A stretch of 64,000 bases of DNA from Escallonia rubra (GCA_033065855.1 JAVXUO010001949.1:372001-436000); one strand, 5' to 3'. Shown: positions 12,190-24,735, counted from the stretch's first letter. The notes: generated from the sequence alone by a model not told the origin. Program-made: numbers and translations.

Positions 12190-15100
12190 ACGTCAGTTAC
12201 AACTTACAAGTCAATGGCAATATGAATATCTGGTACAGCGAGTCTGGAACGTGAACCATGCTTCTCCAGTTTTAAATTTTTGCGTTTTGTTATTAAAAAA
12301 CAATATTAAAATATTTAAACTGACATATAAAAATATGAAAATATACGCTCACTTATTGTGAATATATCCTGAAGCATTAAAGTTTTTCTAAGGGTGGTTG
12401 TGTTGCCAAACCAAATAGGGCAAATATGAAGATCAAAATTGTCTGGTAGTCTTAACAAACCAAAAGGCCAGATATGCATACCAGAACTTGACAAGAGCCA
12501 AGATGAGATTGTCTGAATCTAAAATTGGTAGAGGCGAGTTGTGCGGCTATGTGGTACGATGCATATATGTGGGCTTCGGTTTGAACAAATATGTTGTGTG
12601 TGTAAGCATTTTTGTTTTAAAAACAAGGTGGTGAGTATGTTTTTATTTTGGTAGTTGTCAGCCAATGCAGGTATGTGTGTATGTGCACGGTAAGTTTGGA
12701 AAGCTGAGAGTGAGAATGAGAAAGATATTGGAGAAAAAAAAAGATAAGATTGAGTTAAATGGATTTTTGGAAGGACCGGAGATGAGCTTGTAGAGAATTG
12801 GTTCGTTCAAGATGTAGCAGATGGAAGGACCGGAGATGACCACGAAATGGCTTAACGGTACTTTAGTCAGATGTAGCAGCGTGATCGTCGCGCCGGAGAT
12901 TTTGATATCGAGGAAACCCATACCGTTAGGGTATGCTTGCTGGGTTAATGACATCGAGTTAGTTGAGGGAAGCTTGTCAACTGTTTGACAAAATGCTCGA
13001 GAGACGGGACATGATATTTGATGGGCGTGTAAAGGTCGGGCAGTTGAATACTGTGTTTTAGTACTTGAGGAGATACTCGACGGGGATATTGCGTCTTGAT
13101 TGGGTTATAGAAAAGCTGAGTATATGGAGATAAAAAGAATGGATTGGCGCTTCTTTTAGTATGATGTAGCAGCGTGATCGTCGCGCAGAATTTTAATGTC
13201 GAGGAAATTCATAAGTGACCTTTCGATCCATATAGTTTTTTATATACAACGTATATGTTATCTATTTGTGAGAAATCACCGTTGGTCAAAGAATGCAATG
13301 CTTTTAGTGACATTTATATGCTCTTTAAGTGAAATAACTGTGTTAACAAATATGAAATGCTTTTAACGACATTTATTTCTTGTTACAATCTGGACCGGCA
13401 TGAAAACGTTTGTTATGGAATTTTGGATTTGAAATGTTTCAGTTGATTATTGAAATGAGGGGACTGTTTGACCATTAGTTCATCGACTTTATTTACGATA
13501 GAATGAAATGGGCGATTTTTTCCTATTCAGTTGTTGTGCTTCATATCTAATGAGGAAAAGTTAGATTTTTGGTCATTGTCAACTGGACGAGATGTTGACG
13601 GACAATGATTACTATCCCGAGGTGGAATTCCGCGTTCAAGTTAGTGGGAACAAACACTGACTGCATCATACCAATTGAGTTGGTGTTAGACTAGAATTTT
13701 CTTATGACGACCTTTTTCATGCTAAGTCATTCTTTATGCCCTAAGAGCAATTTTGCTTATACTGTATTATGATTTATGGAATAAATTTCCCTTTACTATT
13801 TTAAAGGATTATCTATTTGTCACTGGTTGCTTATCATTTCAGGTTTAAAAGTAAGGTGATGGTGACGAGCAAGGAATTGAAACTTTAGAGTGGAGATCCG
13901 GAGACTGCACTAGATGTCTTTGAGCCTTAGCATAAATGTTATTGTAAGAGGTCTTGTACTGAAATAACAAAGAAGTTGTATTTGGAGTTGTAAATGTTTT
14001 ATTTCCGCTGCAGTTTTTTAGCGAGTGAGGCTTGGTAGTGTCCTTGGTGAGAGTCCAATGGGCCTACGGCCCGTCACACCTGGCTCACGGGCCCAACTGT
14101 GGGCTTGGGTCATGAAACTTTCACGTACCCTCACCCCTTCCCTTCCACCAACCTTGGACCACTAAAAAGAAAAAAAAATTCGAATTTGGGAAGTGCATAA
14201 ATCCCATACTCCAAGTTTTGTAGAGTTTCTCTTCCTAGTTTTTCTATAAATTGTTGAAAGATATTTTTACGAATAGAAAGAACCCTTCTCAGCCTAATTG
14301 TTTAAAAGCGGTTTTTTTTTTTTGCACAGCTTGCTCGTTGCTTCAAGGAATGCGAAAAGTAATGGCTTCCAAAATCTCACTCTAACACACTGAACCACTA
14401 AAATATCAATTTACTTGCCGAATGCAAGCTATTTGAAGTTAATGATGTGTAAGTTACAACTCCAGGCATCTTTGTGCATGATTCTTGCTTTAGCAACCTT
14501 CAGATGCATGTGTGCTGAGTCATGGTGACCATCTCATGCATTGCGTACAGTCTCCTTAGAAGTTAAAAACGAGGAAGGAAAGAAACTATCAATTTGGTGA
14601 TTAGTGCGAGGCTGAATGTCTGGTTAAAACCATGTTAGATCCTAACAAGCACATTCTGATGTTTTTAGAGTGGAACTGCACAAGATTCATGACTATGAAA
14701 CATGTAAGAATGTTGCTGGGTGACAACAACTTGGAAATAGTATAAACAACATAAAATTAAAAGATTCATTGTATGGGCCAAGGGATTCTGTTCACATAAC
14801 CAAATAATTGTCGCCATCCACCGTTGACATCAGAGATGTGCTGCATATGATTCGGTAATCTCCTTTTGTTTCAGGTACATAAGTGCAAAATAACGCTTGT
14901 TTATGCAAAAGTATCAGTTTCCTTAGATTTCTGTGCTTACAGCCAAAATTGTCATAAACCGTGGAGAGTACTTGAATGAATTGGTATTCTTCACTTATGT
15001 GTTGTTATCGGAAGATAATGTTGTCTTTATATTTGGCTGGTTGTTGAGAGACCAACGGAATGGTTGATACAACACCTATTGACTTGGAATTCCGAGTCCG

Positions 15101-15250
15101 TGGTCAACAAGTAAAGACAATAACTATCTGAGTTAATATCAACGATGATGCTAGAACAAGTGGGTGGAAGGAGTCTCTAGACACTGAAAATTCGTACTTG
15201 TCAATGATGCAAAAGATCGTTGATTGCTCAAATATTCAACATTGCAAAAA
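12190..15250. other. Intergenic DNA without a recognised gene
   Basis: No long ORF and no protein motif on either strand. A 30-50 bp segment with core GATGTAGCAGCGTGATCGTC is present twice (about 12,869-12,930 and 13,163-13,215), each followed by a diverged GAGGAAA(C/T)CCATA, pointing to an old local duplication. A short stretch at 13,850-13,935 after an AG acceptor-like site could be an exon relic, but its product is not recognisable. Confidence 0.45.
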
Positions 15251-15810
15251 ATGCGGACCAAGTATTGGCTTGGAGTCGAACAACATGATGGGCTTGCATC
15301 GAAGTTAAATTGGAAGAAACAGTCCAATTCAAATTATTTCGTCAATGGGTCTAGCCCAAGTGTGTGGTGTTGCAATTATAAAAGTCAAATAAGTCAACAT
15401 TGACTCAAGAAAAGTATTTCTAATTAGATGGAAAGAACAATCCATTTAATTAAAAAATTTTGATTGGATTAAATGAGATAAAAATCTCTTTAATTACAAA
15501 GTGAAAGCCCAAATCATGGGTGTTACAAAATTAAGCATATCATCTTGCCTATAGATAAAGGACCTTGGTAGTGAAGAAAGACACACATGGTATCTGCAAT
15601 CAAAGACAAAGCAGCTAAAACTTTGACATCTCACACCTTGTCCATCATTTAAAGAACAAACTTCAAATCAAAGAGGAATTCACCTTCAACGTCGGTGATT
15701 TTACAAGTCAAGGATCGCTAAGCTTGTTTGGAATAAAGCCATGAAGGTCTCGATCAAGCATTGTTACAACGATCAAGCATGTTCAAAAAAAAAAAATCTT
15801 ACAGTTTAGA
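15250..15810 (+). repeat. LTR-like segment of a gypsy element (left copy)
   Basis: The stretch from about 15,255 to 15,545 recurs in the same orientation at 39,680-39,840 plus 41,286-41,390 (that copy being interrupted by later insertions). Shared text includes GGGTCTAG(C/A)CCAAGTGTGTGG and AAGCCCAAATCATG. It lies directly upstream of a gag fragment, so the simplest reading is the 5' LTR and leader of the same element. Neither exact terminus nor a primer-binding site is clear. Confidence 0.5.
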
Positions 15811-15822
15811 TGCAAAAATTAT

Positions 15823-16826
15823 GTGTATGAATTTCTGGCAAGCTTAGTGAAACCAAAGATTTCAAGTAACCTTCAACACATCAATGGAACCAAGGAAAGT
15901 GTAGCAGGCTCAAGCCAGGGAGAACGCTGTGAAAAGTGCCGCCGTAAGAAGAAGCAGCAACAACAACAACACTTCTACCTGTCCAGTCACTTGAAGCAGG
16001 GCCAAGGACGACATTGTGATCCCTGCCCGAAGGATAACACCTGTTTCCAAGCCATGCATTCAATTCAAAGAGGTAGTCATTTTATATCGTAATTAAAAGA
16101 GGCGGGGTATCAGAATCCAAAAATCTAGATTTTGAGTGAGAAAAGAATGCCCGTCATGAAGTGTTTCCACAATCATTATAGTATGCCTCAGATGCAGACT
16201 ATAGCACTGGCTCATAATCAGGATCCTCCCCAGGGAGGCCAAAACACCCTGTGTCCCCAGCACGCTCCGAGTTACACACTTCACAACCTATTGTTACCAT
16301 GCATGTCATGATGACCGGATCGTTCCTGGTGGAGGAGCAGTTAACCGCTATGTCTCGTGCCATTGAAAAGCTGACTAAGACTTTATGAGAAAATGATTTT
16401 CAGATTGTGACTCTAATTAATAGGTTGGAGTTGCAATCCAACGAAAAGCTTAACCGTGATAAAGTCAACGAGGCCTCCAAAAAGAATGATAAAAATGAGC
16501 ATCCTAATGCATCCACCTACGGTGTACGTGAAAACGAAGAGAGCAAGTCCAATCTTTGTCGCTACCCTGTCAGTCCAGCAACTGCAAAACATGATAGCAA
16601 ACCCGATCAGGGCTCAATAAAAAAAACTCTCTCGCCATAATCTTATGCACTCGAAGCCTTACACAAAGGGAATTGACAAGATGCGTTTGCTAGTTGAGTA
16701 TCAACCTCTTAAGTTCCAACAGTTTGATGGGAAGGGTAACCCAAGGCAACACGTCGACCATTTCATTGAGACTTGTAATGACGCTAGAATGGAAGGGGAC
16801 CTTCTCGTAAAGAAAATTGTTTGGTC
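15823..16826 (+). pseudogene. Ty3/gypsy gag fragment, truncated by a later insertion
   Basis: Broken frames spell a typical plant gypsy gag N-terminus: a helical stretch VEEQLTAMSRAIEKLTKTL followed by a TAG-class stop, then NDFQIVTLINRLELQSN (16,400s), a Lys/Asn-rich linker, and after a frameshift at about 16,640 SKPYTKG...YQPLKFQQFDGKGNPRQHVDHFIETCND (16,648-16,790). The match breaks off at 16,826, where TGTAAGACCCC begins, the expected look of an LTR inserted into gag. Upstream, 15,823-16,092 encodes a Lys/Gln-rich basic segment of the same element. No zinc knuckle, protease or RT follows. Confidence 0.75.
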
Positions 16827-17134
16827 TTGTAAGACCCCAAATTTTTCGAGCGCGTTGGAAACAATTTGTTCTAAACGGCAGTACTTATTGGGTGTCCGAA
16901 AATAGTAATAGAGTGATAACATTGCGTGCTATTTGAGAATTATAGGACTATATAATATTAGAGGAGGTTTTGGGGTTAAATTATAAAATTTAAAAGTTTT
17001 GGAGGTCTTTTTGTAAATATGTAAAGTGTGGGGCTGTTTGTGTAATTTTGCAAAGAATAGCCTAGACTAGGTTTGCAAGTTGTAAAATTTTAACAAACTA
17101 ATTTTTAAATCATGACAACTCCTACTAAATTATA

Positions 17135-17506
17135 CTCCCTCCGTCCTTTTTTAAGTGAACCATTTTTTTTACACGTATATTAAGGATTTAGGTTATATAT
17201 TGTGTGTCTTTCCCATTTTACCCTTTAGAGAGAGGGGGGAAGAAAGTGGGCCATGAGAGAGAAAATTGGTTGGTAGAGTGTTAAATGTGGAGAGAGAAAT
17301 AGTATAAAGTAGTGTAAAATGGTGGGCCAGGAGAGAGAAATGAGTTGGTAGAGAATTAATTGTGGTGAAAGAAATAGAATAAAAAAATATATAAAAAGGG
17401 TAAATATGTAAAAATACCTACAGAATATTTCCTAATTTGGAAGTGATCACTTTTTGTGGGACGGCCCAAAAAAGAAATTTGATCACTTTTTAAGGGACGG
17501 AGGGAG
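17135..17506. mobile_element. Stowaway-type MITE (Tc1/Mariner)
   Basis: Ends CTCCCTCCGTCC... and ...GGACGGAGGGAG form the diagnostic Stowaway terminal inverted repeat (over 20 bp with few mismatches), flanked by TA on both sides (17,133-17,134 and 17,507-17,508). 372 bp, AT-rich, non-coding. Confidence 0.92.
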
Positions 17507-18699
17507 TAATAATGACTAAGCTAGGTAAGTATTAAAATAAGGATTATTGGGGATAAGGGAGGCTTCGGGTGAAAGAAAAAAAAAAGAAGAGAGAGAAACA
17601 AACAAGAAACAGAGGAAGAAGCAGTAAAAGAAAAAGAAAAATAGGGCAGTCGTGGAGGGGGGAAAAACAAGGAAGAACAGAGAAGAATTCAAGCCACTTT
17701 TAACGGGTAAGCCATCCAAACTTCTAGTATGTATGCTCTAGTGTATAATTGTGGGATTGGTGTATGTTTTTAGGCACTGTGGAGTGTGTACGTTAGCCAT
17801 GAACATGGCTATGAAGAGAGGTATTTTATGGGAATTTTATGCTTCAGGTGAGGATTTTTTTCATGGTTTGATGTAATTCTGGTAGATATATTAGTGTTTA
17901 ATTGATTTTATGACTTGAAAGGGGTAAAGGAGAGGGATCATGGTTGTGCAGTGGGTGCCATGTGTGTTTACTGTGTGTATGTAGAGTGTATGCATTCGGG
18001 TGTGGAATTCATGGAAGATTATAGGTATGATTATGGATTAGAGAATGAAATATGGTGTTTCAGGGATTAGGGAAATGATTTTGGTGTGTTTGTGTGTATG
18101 GCCGAGAGATGAGAGGAGGTGACAGAGGGTGTTCTTGGTGAACAATGTGTGTGTCTTGGTGGACAGTGATTGTAGGTGTAAAGGGCGTGGATATGGGTGT
18201 TAATGTGTGTGTTTGGGTGTGTTAGGATGATTAGGGAGTGTTAATGTGTGTGTATATGTAATTGCGTGGGTGTTAGTGAGTGAAGAGAAGGTCCTGCGGG
18301 GGTATGGTGCTGGGCAGTGAGGTTGAAGAAGATGAAGTGTGTATGTGTTTAGGTGAAGCAGTGTGTCCGCTTAATCTGAATAGTAGTTGTTTTTGTCGCT
18401 AATGTTAGAAAATTCAATTAGACAGTTTTTAATCCGAGTTTCTATAAATAGCTAAACTCAAAATTAAATAAATTTCAAAACAGTAACCCCCATTATTCTT
18501 ACGAGACGTACACTATGAAAGTTTTTAGGAATTTTTTGGTGTCCGCGAAGGGCGCTAAATTAGGGTACTGAAGGGCGCTAAATTAGGGTACTGATTAAAG
18601 AAAATTCTGAATTTATTTAACATAGTAGACCAAGTTATTTTAATCTAAAAATTTTAAGAAAATATTATTTTACTAATATGTTTCATATTCTAAAATTTC

Positions 18700-18960
18700 A
18701 TGCCATTCCGAGGCCGATAGGTATTTTTAGCCGAAGCGGTTTCTTAGCGCTCGGTCCGGATACCGGTTCGGAATTTTTGGACGAAAATTTTCTAAAATAA
18801 TTTTTAGCCCAAAAACGAGTTCATAATGCTAAAAATGGTGTTTTAAGATGTTTTTGAGATTTTTTTCGGGTGCCAGGTAATTTACCACCCCAAAGGGGTA
18901 TTTTGGTCATTTTACATTTAAAAAGTATATTTTATTAAATTCACATACAGTAAGGTTGTT
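18700..18960 (+). repeat. Block collinear with the large Mutator element's arms
   Basis: CGCTCGGTCCGGATACCGGT (18,750s) matches CGCTCGATCCGGACACCGGT at 50,942 onward, then TTTTTGAGATTTT..CGGGTGCCAGG, then ACCACCCCAAAGGGGTATTTTGG. The three segments occur in the same order and similar spacing as in the arms at 50,940-51,130. Confidence 0.65.
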
Positions 18961-20280
18961 TTAACGGTTCTATTCATGGAAAGACTATTTTGGCAATTTA
19001 AGTTCGGGAGGGGCATTTTGATAATTTTACATACCCGGTGAAGGGGGTTCATTTTGAGAGTATGCGCGAGTCCATATTGATTTATAATATCAGAGCGGTA
19101 GACCGTATTCTAATAAGGTGCTTGTTCCATTTAGGATAAATGTAAAGACTTTCCGATTAGGATAATCTAGCAGCAATTTCAAGTAAGGGTTTCTATCTGA
19201 ACCTTCAGTAAGGACTACTATCCGAATCCTAATTGCGATAACCGTTATTCGTAAGTATTCTTCGATTTGCTTACAGCCATTGCCAAATATTGAGACATGT
19301 AATTAATATCAGCATGCTAATATCCGGAAAAACCCTAACATTGAACTTGTATCGGTTGTTTGGAAATCTTATTGACGCTCACGTTGTATCACATGTTGAG
19401 CAAATTCGATAAATTGTTTGTATCCGTTCTTCAGAATTGTTATGCTAAATTCGATAACTGTTTGCAATCGTTTTTGCTATTTGTTGTAGTTACTCTGGAA
19501 TTATGAGTGATGAATTGTATCAGTATGCTTAATTGTTATTGAAATCTTAATTGTTCTGGTCATGTTCATTCAACTTGGTGCTCATTTTATTGCTCGTTAA
19601 GCAGTGAATTTCTTGTTGATTTTGTGACCGATTGTTACTATGTTGACCTGGGAACCTGTTCCGTGGGAGGCGGTATAAGGCTGGTTTGTTACAGCTTTCT
19701 ACTGGGAAGCATAGACTAATTCCTTGATCAATGAAGATGGCTAGTTATTATCGTACATCATGTATGCGTACAACTGCGCATTGCCGGAATGGCATTGCAA
19801 TTGCCCAGGATCAACGTCTTGGAATATGATTATACAGTATCTGACGATGACTGTTTTGGAAACAATATTCAAATAAAGGTATGGTTACCTGACTGAGGGG
19901 ATTGAGTTGAAACTCTTCCCCATATTGTGATTAAACTGCGTGTATTGGTATGAAACACCCTTTTTGTATTTCTCTTGAAGTATTTGTATTCGTTTTGAAA
20001 CCCTTTTAAAAATCATCTTTGTATTTTTTTTAAAAAGATGGCTCGAAAGTGATCTTCAAACGATCGTTTCGATATATGGTTACGACTGTTAATGTTTGTT
20101 AGAAATTTAGGTGATTGCCAATGTTTGATTTGGTGTCGGTCTGTGGTCGTTTTTGGTATATGTCTGGCATTAAGAATATTCTTTTAGTTTTTTTTTCTTC
20201 CTTTTTTTCCTTTCTTTTATAAAATAATATGGCAACTACAAGTTTTCGATAAAAGAAAATTTTTGAGGCGGTTCGCTACA

Positions 20281-21307
20281 GTGGCAACTCTACTGGGGAC
20301 TAGAATAAATTGACTAGACTTGAAATGTTTTTGTTGCTTTTTGGCTTTTATGTTTTCCTTTTGTTTAACATGCACAATATGCTATAAGTATTGTAATTAT
20401 GCTTTTATTTTTTTGACTCACACAAGTGCACAATTGTCCCAAACTGACCCTTCGAGGGCAACGATTAAAACCTCCATGCTTCTTAGTTATGGGCATGTAT
20501 TCGACAGTATACTCACGTCCAAGGCCTGGTACCGAGAGCCTCCTAGTATCTTGGTATTTTAGATGACTTGTGTACATGTACTAGTAATCACCTAATATTA
20601 ATTACTTGAGTTGCAGGTGAGAGGTATATCGTACAAAACCAAGCCGACGGAGTAACCTTACACCCGGTTGAGAAGCAAACCACCACACAACCTGACCATT
20701 TCTGCTGTCTACCTTTTTTAGGGAGAATACTTGCCAGGTTTATGTCACATCGGCTGGAAAACCTGCAGGTATTCTATAAACCGGCTAGTATTTTGACTAG
20801 GGGAAGATAACAAAATTAGAGATTCTGACCAACCGACCGATGTACCAACATGCTAATCAGACGGTTAGTCAGTAACTTTTCTTCTTGCAGATATAAACAA
20901 GCTGGTTTATACCCTAATATGCTTACCCACTGAGTAACCGGACAGTTAACCCACAAGACTAATAGGACAGTTAGTCAATAATCAACCTCTTTTCCCATTC
21001 TTTTTAAAAAATTCAGAAACAACCAACTGATTAACCAAACTATTAGTCAGTATCCCAACATTTTTCAATCATTTTTTGAAAAATCCTGAAAACCACCCAC
21101 TGACTAACCGGACGGCTAGTCAGAACTCGCCCCTTTTTAGATACTTTTCTAAAAGACTGTAAAAAACCCCATTGTGTAACTGGACGATTTACCCACGAGG
21201 GTAACCTGACAGTTAATCAAAATCCCACCTCCCTAAATTAACCGACTGGTTTCATAGGTGTCCTATAGGATTAGATTTTTATATTTTATCCTCTATACAA
21301 TTAAGAG
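20281..21307 (+). repeat. Retrotransposon leader, copy 1, with palindromic TAACCGG/CCGGTTA motifs
   Basis: Direct repeat of 22,663-23,655 (shared landmarks: AAGGCCTGGTACCGAGAGCC, the GTCTACC..TTTTAGG segment, CGGCTGGAAAAC). The 3' half has six or more variants of GACTAACCGGACGGTTAGTC spaced about 70 nt apart. Homology to the second copy stops at about 21,307 (TAAGAGTAAG), where LTR-interior sequence takes over, a recombination or nested-insertion breakpoint. Confidence 0.7.
20282..20299 (+). promoter_or_regulatory. Retrotransposon primer-binding site
   Basis: TGGCAACTCTACTGGGGA, one base after an LTR end (GCTACA). The TGG start is complementary to a tRNA CCA end, and the sequence is close to primer sites seen in Tat-type gypsy elements. 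A diverged copy with a 3-nt loss lies at 22,666-22,680, and decayed versions at about 22,090 and 39,263. Confidence 0.6.
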
Positions 21308-22450
21308 TAAGTTGTTTATATCACTTTGGTTAGCCTCAGACTTTTATAAAAAGGGGCTTTTGGATATAGTTTAAGGAAGGCTAATCTCCCAAAAAAATTT
21401 GTACAATTTCTTCCTAGAAGTAGTGCATCATTTCTAAGAAGGACTTCGACATTTTCATACAACAGTTTTACATTGGTGATCAACATTGTATCTTGGATTC
21501 ATCTCAAGGAAATTATGAGTTCTCTAAGTCGTCGTCTTCTAGAATTAATTTTACCTTGCTTTCTAGTTTAGTCTAAACAAGTCTAGTGTATTCCCCTTCC
21601 CATGACCAAATTTTGGTCAACAAAACAACTTGTACAAAAATAATCTTTCAAATTTATTTTTCAATATTCGTGTCAAAAATTGAGGTTTAGGTCTCTTCTT
21701 GTAGAGCGGACTTTGAACTACATAGTTTTGATCCTAGTTTGTCCGACTAGGTACATAGGACTTGAACCCGGATGCCAAATTCAAACCAAATCTTATGGTA
21801 GGTTAAACATCATTTTTATTGCATGTTTGTGTGTTATGTGTTAAAAGGCCTAAAATCAATTAAAACAAAGTAGAGACCGAAAGAGTATGGTGGGTGCCTA
21901 ACTCCTTCCCACCATATAACTTAGTCCCCGAATCCATCATTTATGTTTTCGGTAGATTAATGCCTCTTAAAGAATTTATTTTAGGTTTTTTTTATCTTTC
22001 CTTTATTTTATAAAATTAGATGGCAACTCTGAGTTTTAGACCTTCCCAGGTCTAAAAGAAACTTTTTGAGACCGTTCTCTATAGTGCCTATTCTTGGAAC
22101 TAAATGAATTGAATAAGTCTTATTGCAGACATGTCCATAATGTAGGGGAAGGTCAAAATGCAGATTGTGCCGAGCACATTGTTGGCGAGATCCATTCAAC
22201 CCTGTTGTACATCGAATCGTTGTGAAAGCCGGGGTGAAGAAAAATATGAGGAATTGCTCAATTACTCGCATGCAAAGGATTTACAAAAAAAAGCTCACAT
22301 GGCAATAAATCATAATCAAGTCAAAGCACAACATCTAGGCCACTTATTGCATCCTCTGAGAAAATAAAAAAACAGTACAAAAAGGAATCCCCAGCTCGTG
22401 AGAAATAAGAACTAAAAAAAGAAAGAGAGAACATAGAGAAGACATTTCTG
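21308..22450 (+). repeat. Partial LTR plus a different leader of a Tat-like element
   Basis: 21,308-22,090 is the 3' part of an LTR also present at 38,560-39,262 (shared AGTTTGTCCGACTAGGTAC and TTCATCTCAAGG). It ends at a decayed primer-binding site. 22,091-22,450 matches 39,263-39,560 (shared ATGTCCATAATG, GTGCCGAGCACATTG, CACCAGCTCGTGAGAAATAAG variants) and would be the leader and start of gag. Confidence 0.65.
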
Positions 22451-22499
22451 TGTGTGCGTATTTGGCATTTTAGAGTATTTATTTTTTAGGGTTTTTCAT

Positions 22500-23655
22500 A
22501 TTTTTCCTTATTTATTCGTCTAGATAATATTTTTCCTAGTTCACTCACAAATCGACTAACTATTTTATACTAACAAATCGACTAACTATTTTATAAAATA
22601 GGATGGCAACTACGAGTTTAGACCTTCGCGGGTCTAGAAAAAAAAATCGAGGCGGTTCACTACAGTGACTCTACTGGGGACTAAAATAAGATGACTGGAC
22701 TTAAAAAACGTTTTTGTTGCTTTTTGTTATTTATGTTTTCCTTTGTTTTGTAAAATATGTACAATATGCTATAAGTACTATAATTGTGCTTTTATTTTTG
22801 TGACTCACACACGTGCACAATTGTCCCAAACCCACTCACTCGAGGGCAACAGTTGAAACCTCTGGGTTTGGTAGTTATGGGCATCAATTCGGCTGTATAC
22901 TCACCTCCAAGGCCTAGTACCGAGAGCCTCCTAGTATATTGGTATTTTAAATGACTTGTGTTCTGGTACTGGTGATCACCAATTACTAACTACCTGAGTT
23001 ACGAGTGGGAGGTTTATCGTATGAGACAAGTCGACAAAGTAACCTTACGTCCGGAGTTGAGAAGAAAGCCACGCACGCTGACCATTTTTGTTGTCTACCC
23101 TTTTTAGGAAGAATAATTGCTAGGTTTATGGCATATCGGCTGGAAAACACGACGGGATTCTATAAACGTGCCGGTATTCTGAGTGAGGGAAGATCACAGA
23201 AATAGAGATTCTAACCAACCGGCTGATTTACCAATAGGCTAATCGGACGAATAGTTCGTAAGTGTTCTTCTTGTAGATATAAACTAGCTGGTTTATAGCC
23301 CAAATTCTTACCAATTGGGTAACCGGATAGTTAACCCACAAGGCTAACCGGCTGGTTAGTCAGTATTCAGCCTTTTTTCCAACTCTTTTAAAAACATCCA
23401 GAAACAACCCATTGATTAACCAGACGGTTAGTTAGTACCCCAACCTTTTCCAAACATTTTTCAAAAAATCCCGAAACCACCTGTTGATTCATCGAACGGT
23501 CAGTCAGAACTCACCACTTTTCAGATACTTTTTTGAAAGACTTTAAACACTCCACTGAGTAACTGGATGGTTTATCCGTAAGGGTAACCTAACTGTTAGT
23601 CAGTATCCCACCTCCCTGAATAAACTTACTGGTTTAATATGTGTCATATGTGATT
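22500..23655 (+). repeat. LTR end fragment and leader, copy 2
   Basis: A short LTR tail (GATGGCAACTACGAG... GGCGGTTCACTACA) ends at 22,664, followed by a primer site and the second copy of the 20,281-21,307 leader, again with repeated TAACCGG..GGTTAGT palindromes. A 31-bp direct repeat (ACAAATCGACTAACTATTTT) sits at 22,547 and 22,573. The leader runs into the Mutator-type element at 23,656. Confidence 0.65.
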
Positions 23656-23664
23656 AAGTTTTTA

Positions 23665-24666
23665 GGGTCAAATACACGTATGTACCCTGAAACTACCACG
23701 AAGTCTCACTTAAGGGTCCCAAAGTTTAATTTTTACACATAAAGGCCTGAAATTACAAATTTTCAATAAGTGAGTACATCCGTCCACTTTTTTAACAATT
23801 GAGGCTTTTTTGTCAGGGGCATTTTTGGGTTTCCGTATTTGGGTGTTACAAAAGCCGCCCACTCACGACCAACACCGCTGGCAACACCGTCCGGCTACCA
23901 CGCCGGCAACTGTCCTTGCCATCGCTTCCCCATCACCACGATCCACCACGACCAACACCGTCCGGCAACCAACACCGCTCCCCTATCACCACGATCCACC
24001 CACGACCAATACCGCTCCCCCATCACCACGATCCACCATCGACCAAAACCGTCCGGGGACCCCGCACCGCTATCCCCATTACCACGACCAACCGCCGGCC
24101 ACAACCACAACGGCACACTTCTGGCCGCCGGCCACCACCAATCATGCCAACCCACCAATAGCCACCGCCGGCGAACTAAATCAATCCAGATCCCGGCAAA
24201 CCCACGACCACCTAAAACCTTACCTGCAATCCCACGATCACAACCATCAAAACCTTACCTGCAATCCGGTTCTTTATTGTTCCACCGTCGGTGAGACCCT
24301 CCGGCAACGACCACTTAACTCCTCAACACCCTCCGACAAAGACCACCCACTGCTCGCCGTCGGTTTGAATCCTACGCCAATTCCTTCCATTTTTCGCGAT
24401 CTCCTTTGGCAAATCCAACTCCTGTGTACTAAAGACCCACCGAAACAAACTCACTCTCTCTCACCGTCTCTCTGTCTCACAATGAAACCCAAATATGGAA
24501 ACCCAAAAATGCCCCCAACAGAAAAGCTTGGATCGTTAAGAAAGTGGACGGATGTACTCACTTATTGAAAATTTGTAGTTTCAGGCCTTTATGTGTAAAA
24601 ATTAAACTTTGGGACCCTTAAGTGAGACTTTGTGGTAGTTCCAGGGTACCTACGTGTATTTGACCC
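23665..24666. mobile_element. Non-autonomous Mutator element (Pack-MULE-like), 1,002 bp
   Basis: Terminal inverted repeats of about 130 bp (23,665-23,800 and 24,535-24,666) begin GGGTCAAATACACGTA and differ at only a few positions. A perfect 9-bp target duplication AAGTTTTTA lies at 23,656-23,664 and 24,667-24,675, the Mutator hallmark. The interior (23,820-24,520) is GC-rich, unlike the surrounding retrotransposon, and consists of imperfect 40-50 bp tandem repeats around CATCACCACGATCCACC and ACCAACACCGTCCGGCAACC, suggesting captured or amplified host sequence. No transposase. Confidence 0.9.
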
Positions 24667-24735
24667 AAGTTTTTATATTTTTTCCTTTATACAGTTACGA
24701 GTAAGAAACCCTGGCATCGAGATTCGTCTAGGAAG

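Larger units (their letters stand above)
16826..20280 (+). repeat. Long LTR-like block ending at a primer-binding site
   Basis: Begins TGTAAGACCCCAAATTTTTC immediately after truncated gag and ends GGCGGTTCGCTACA, one base before an 18-nt primer-binding-site-like sequence. That would make a roughly 3.45-kb LTR, long but within the range of Tat/Ogre elements. It is non-coding, holds a Stowaway MITE (17,135-17,506), a 23-bp tandem duplication (GAAGGGCGCTAAATTAGGG..., 18,547-18,592) and a block at 18,700-18,960 that is collinear with the arms of the large Mutator element. No second full copy is present in the window, so the boundaries are inferred. Confidence 0.5.

Noticed and set aside
23799..24568. 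Open frames of 120 to 252 codons (both strands) inside the Mutator-type element
   Set aside because: Pro/Thr/His-rich text from GC-rich 40-50 bp tandem repeats; three frames are open at once, and no domain is recognisable. Treated as cargo, not a gene.
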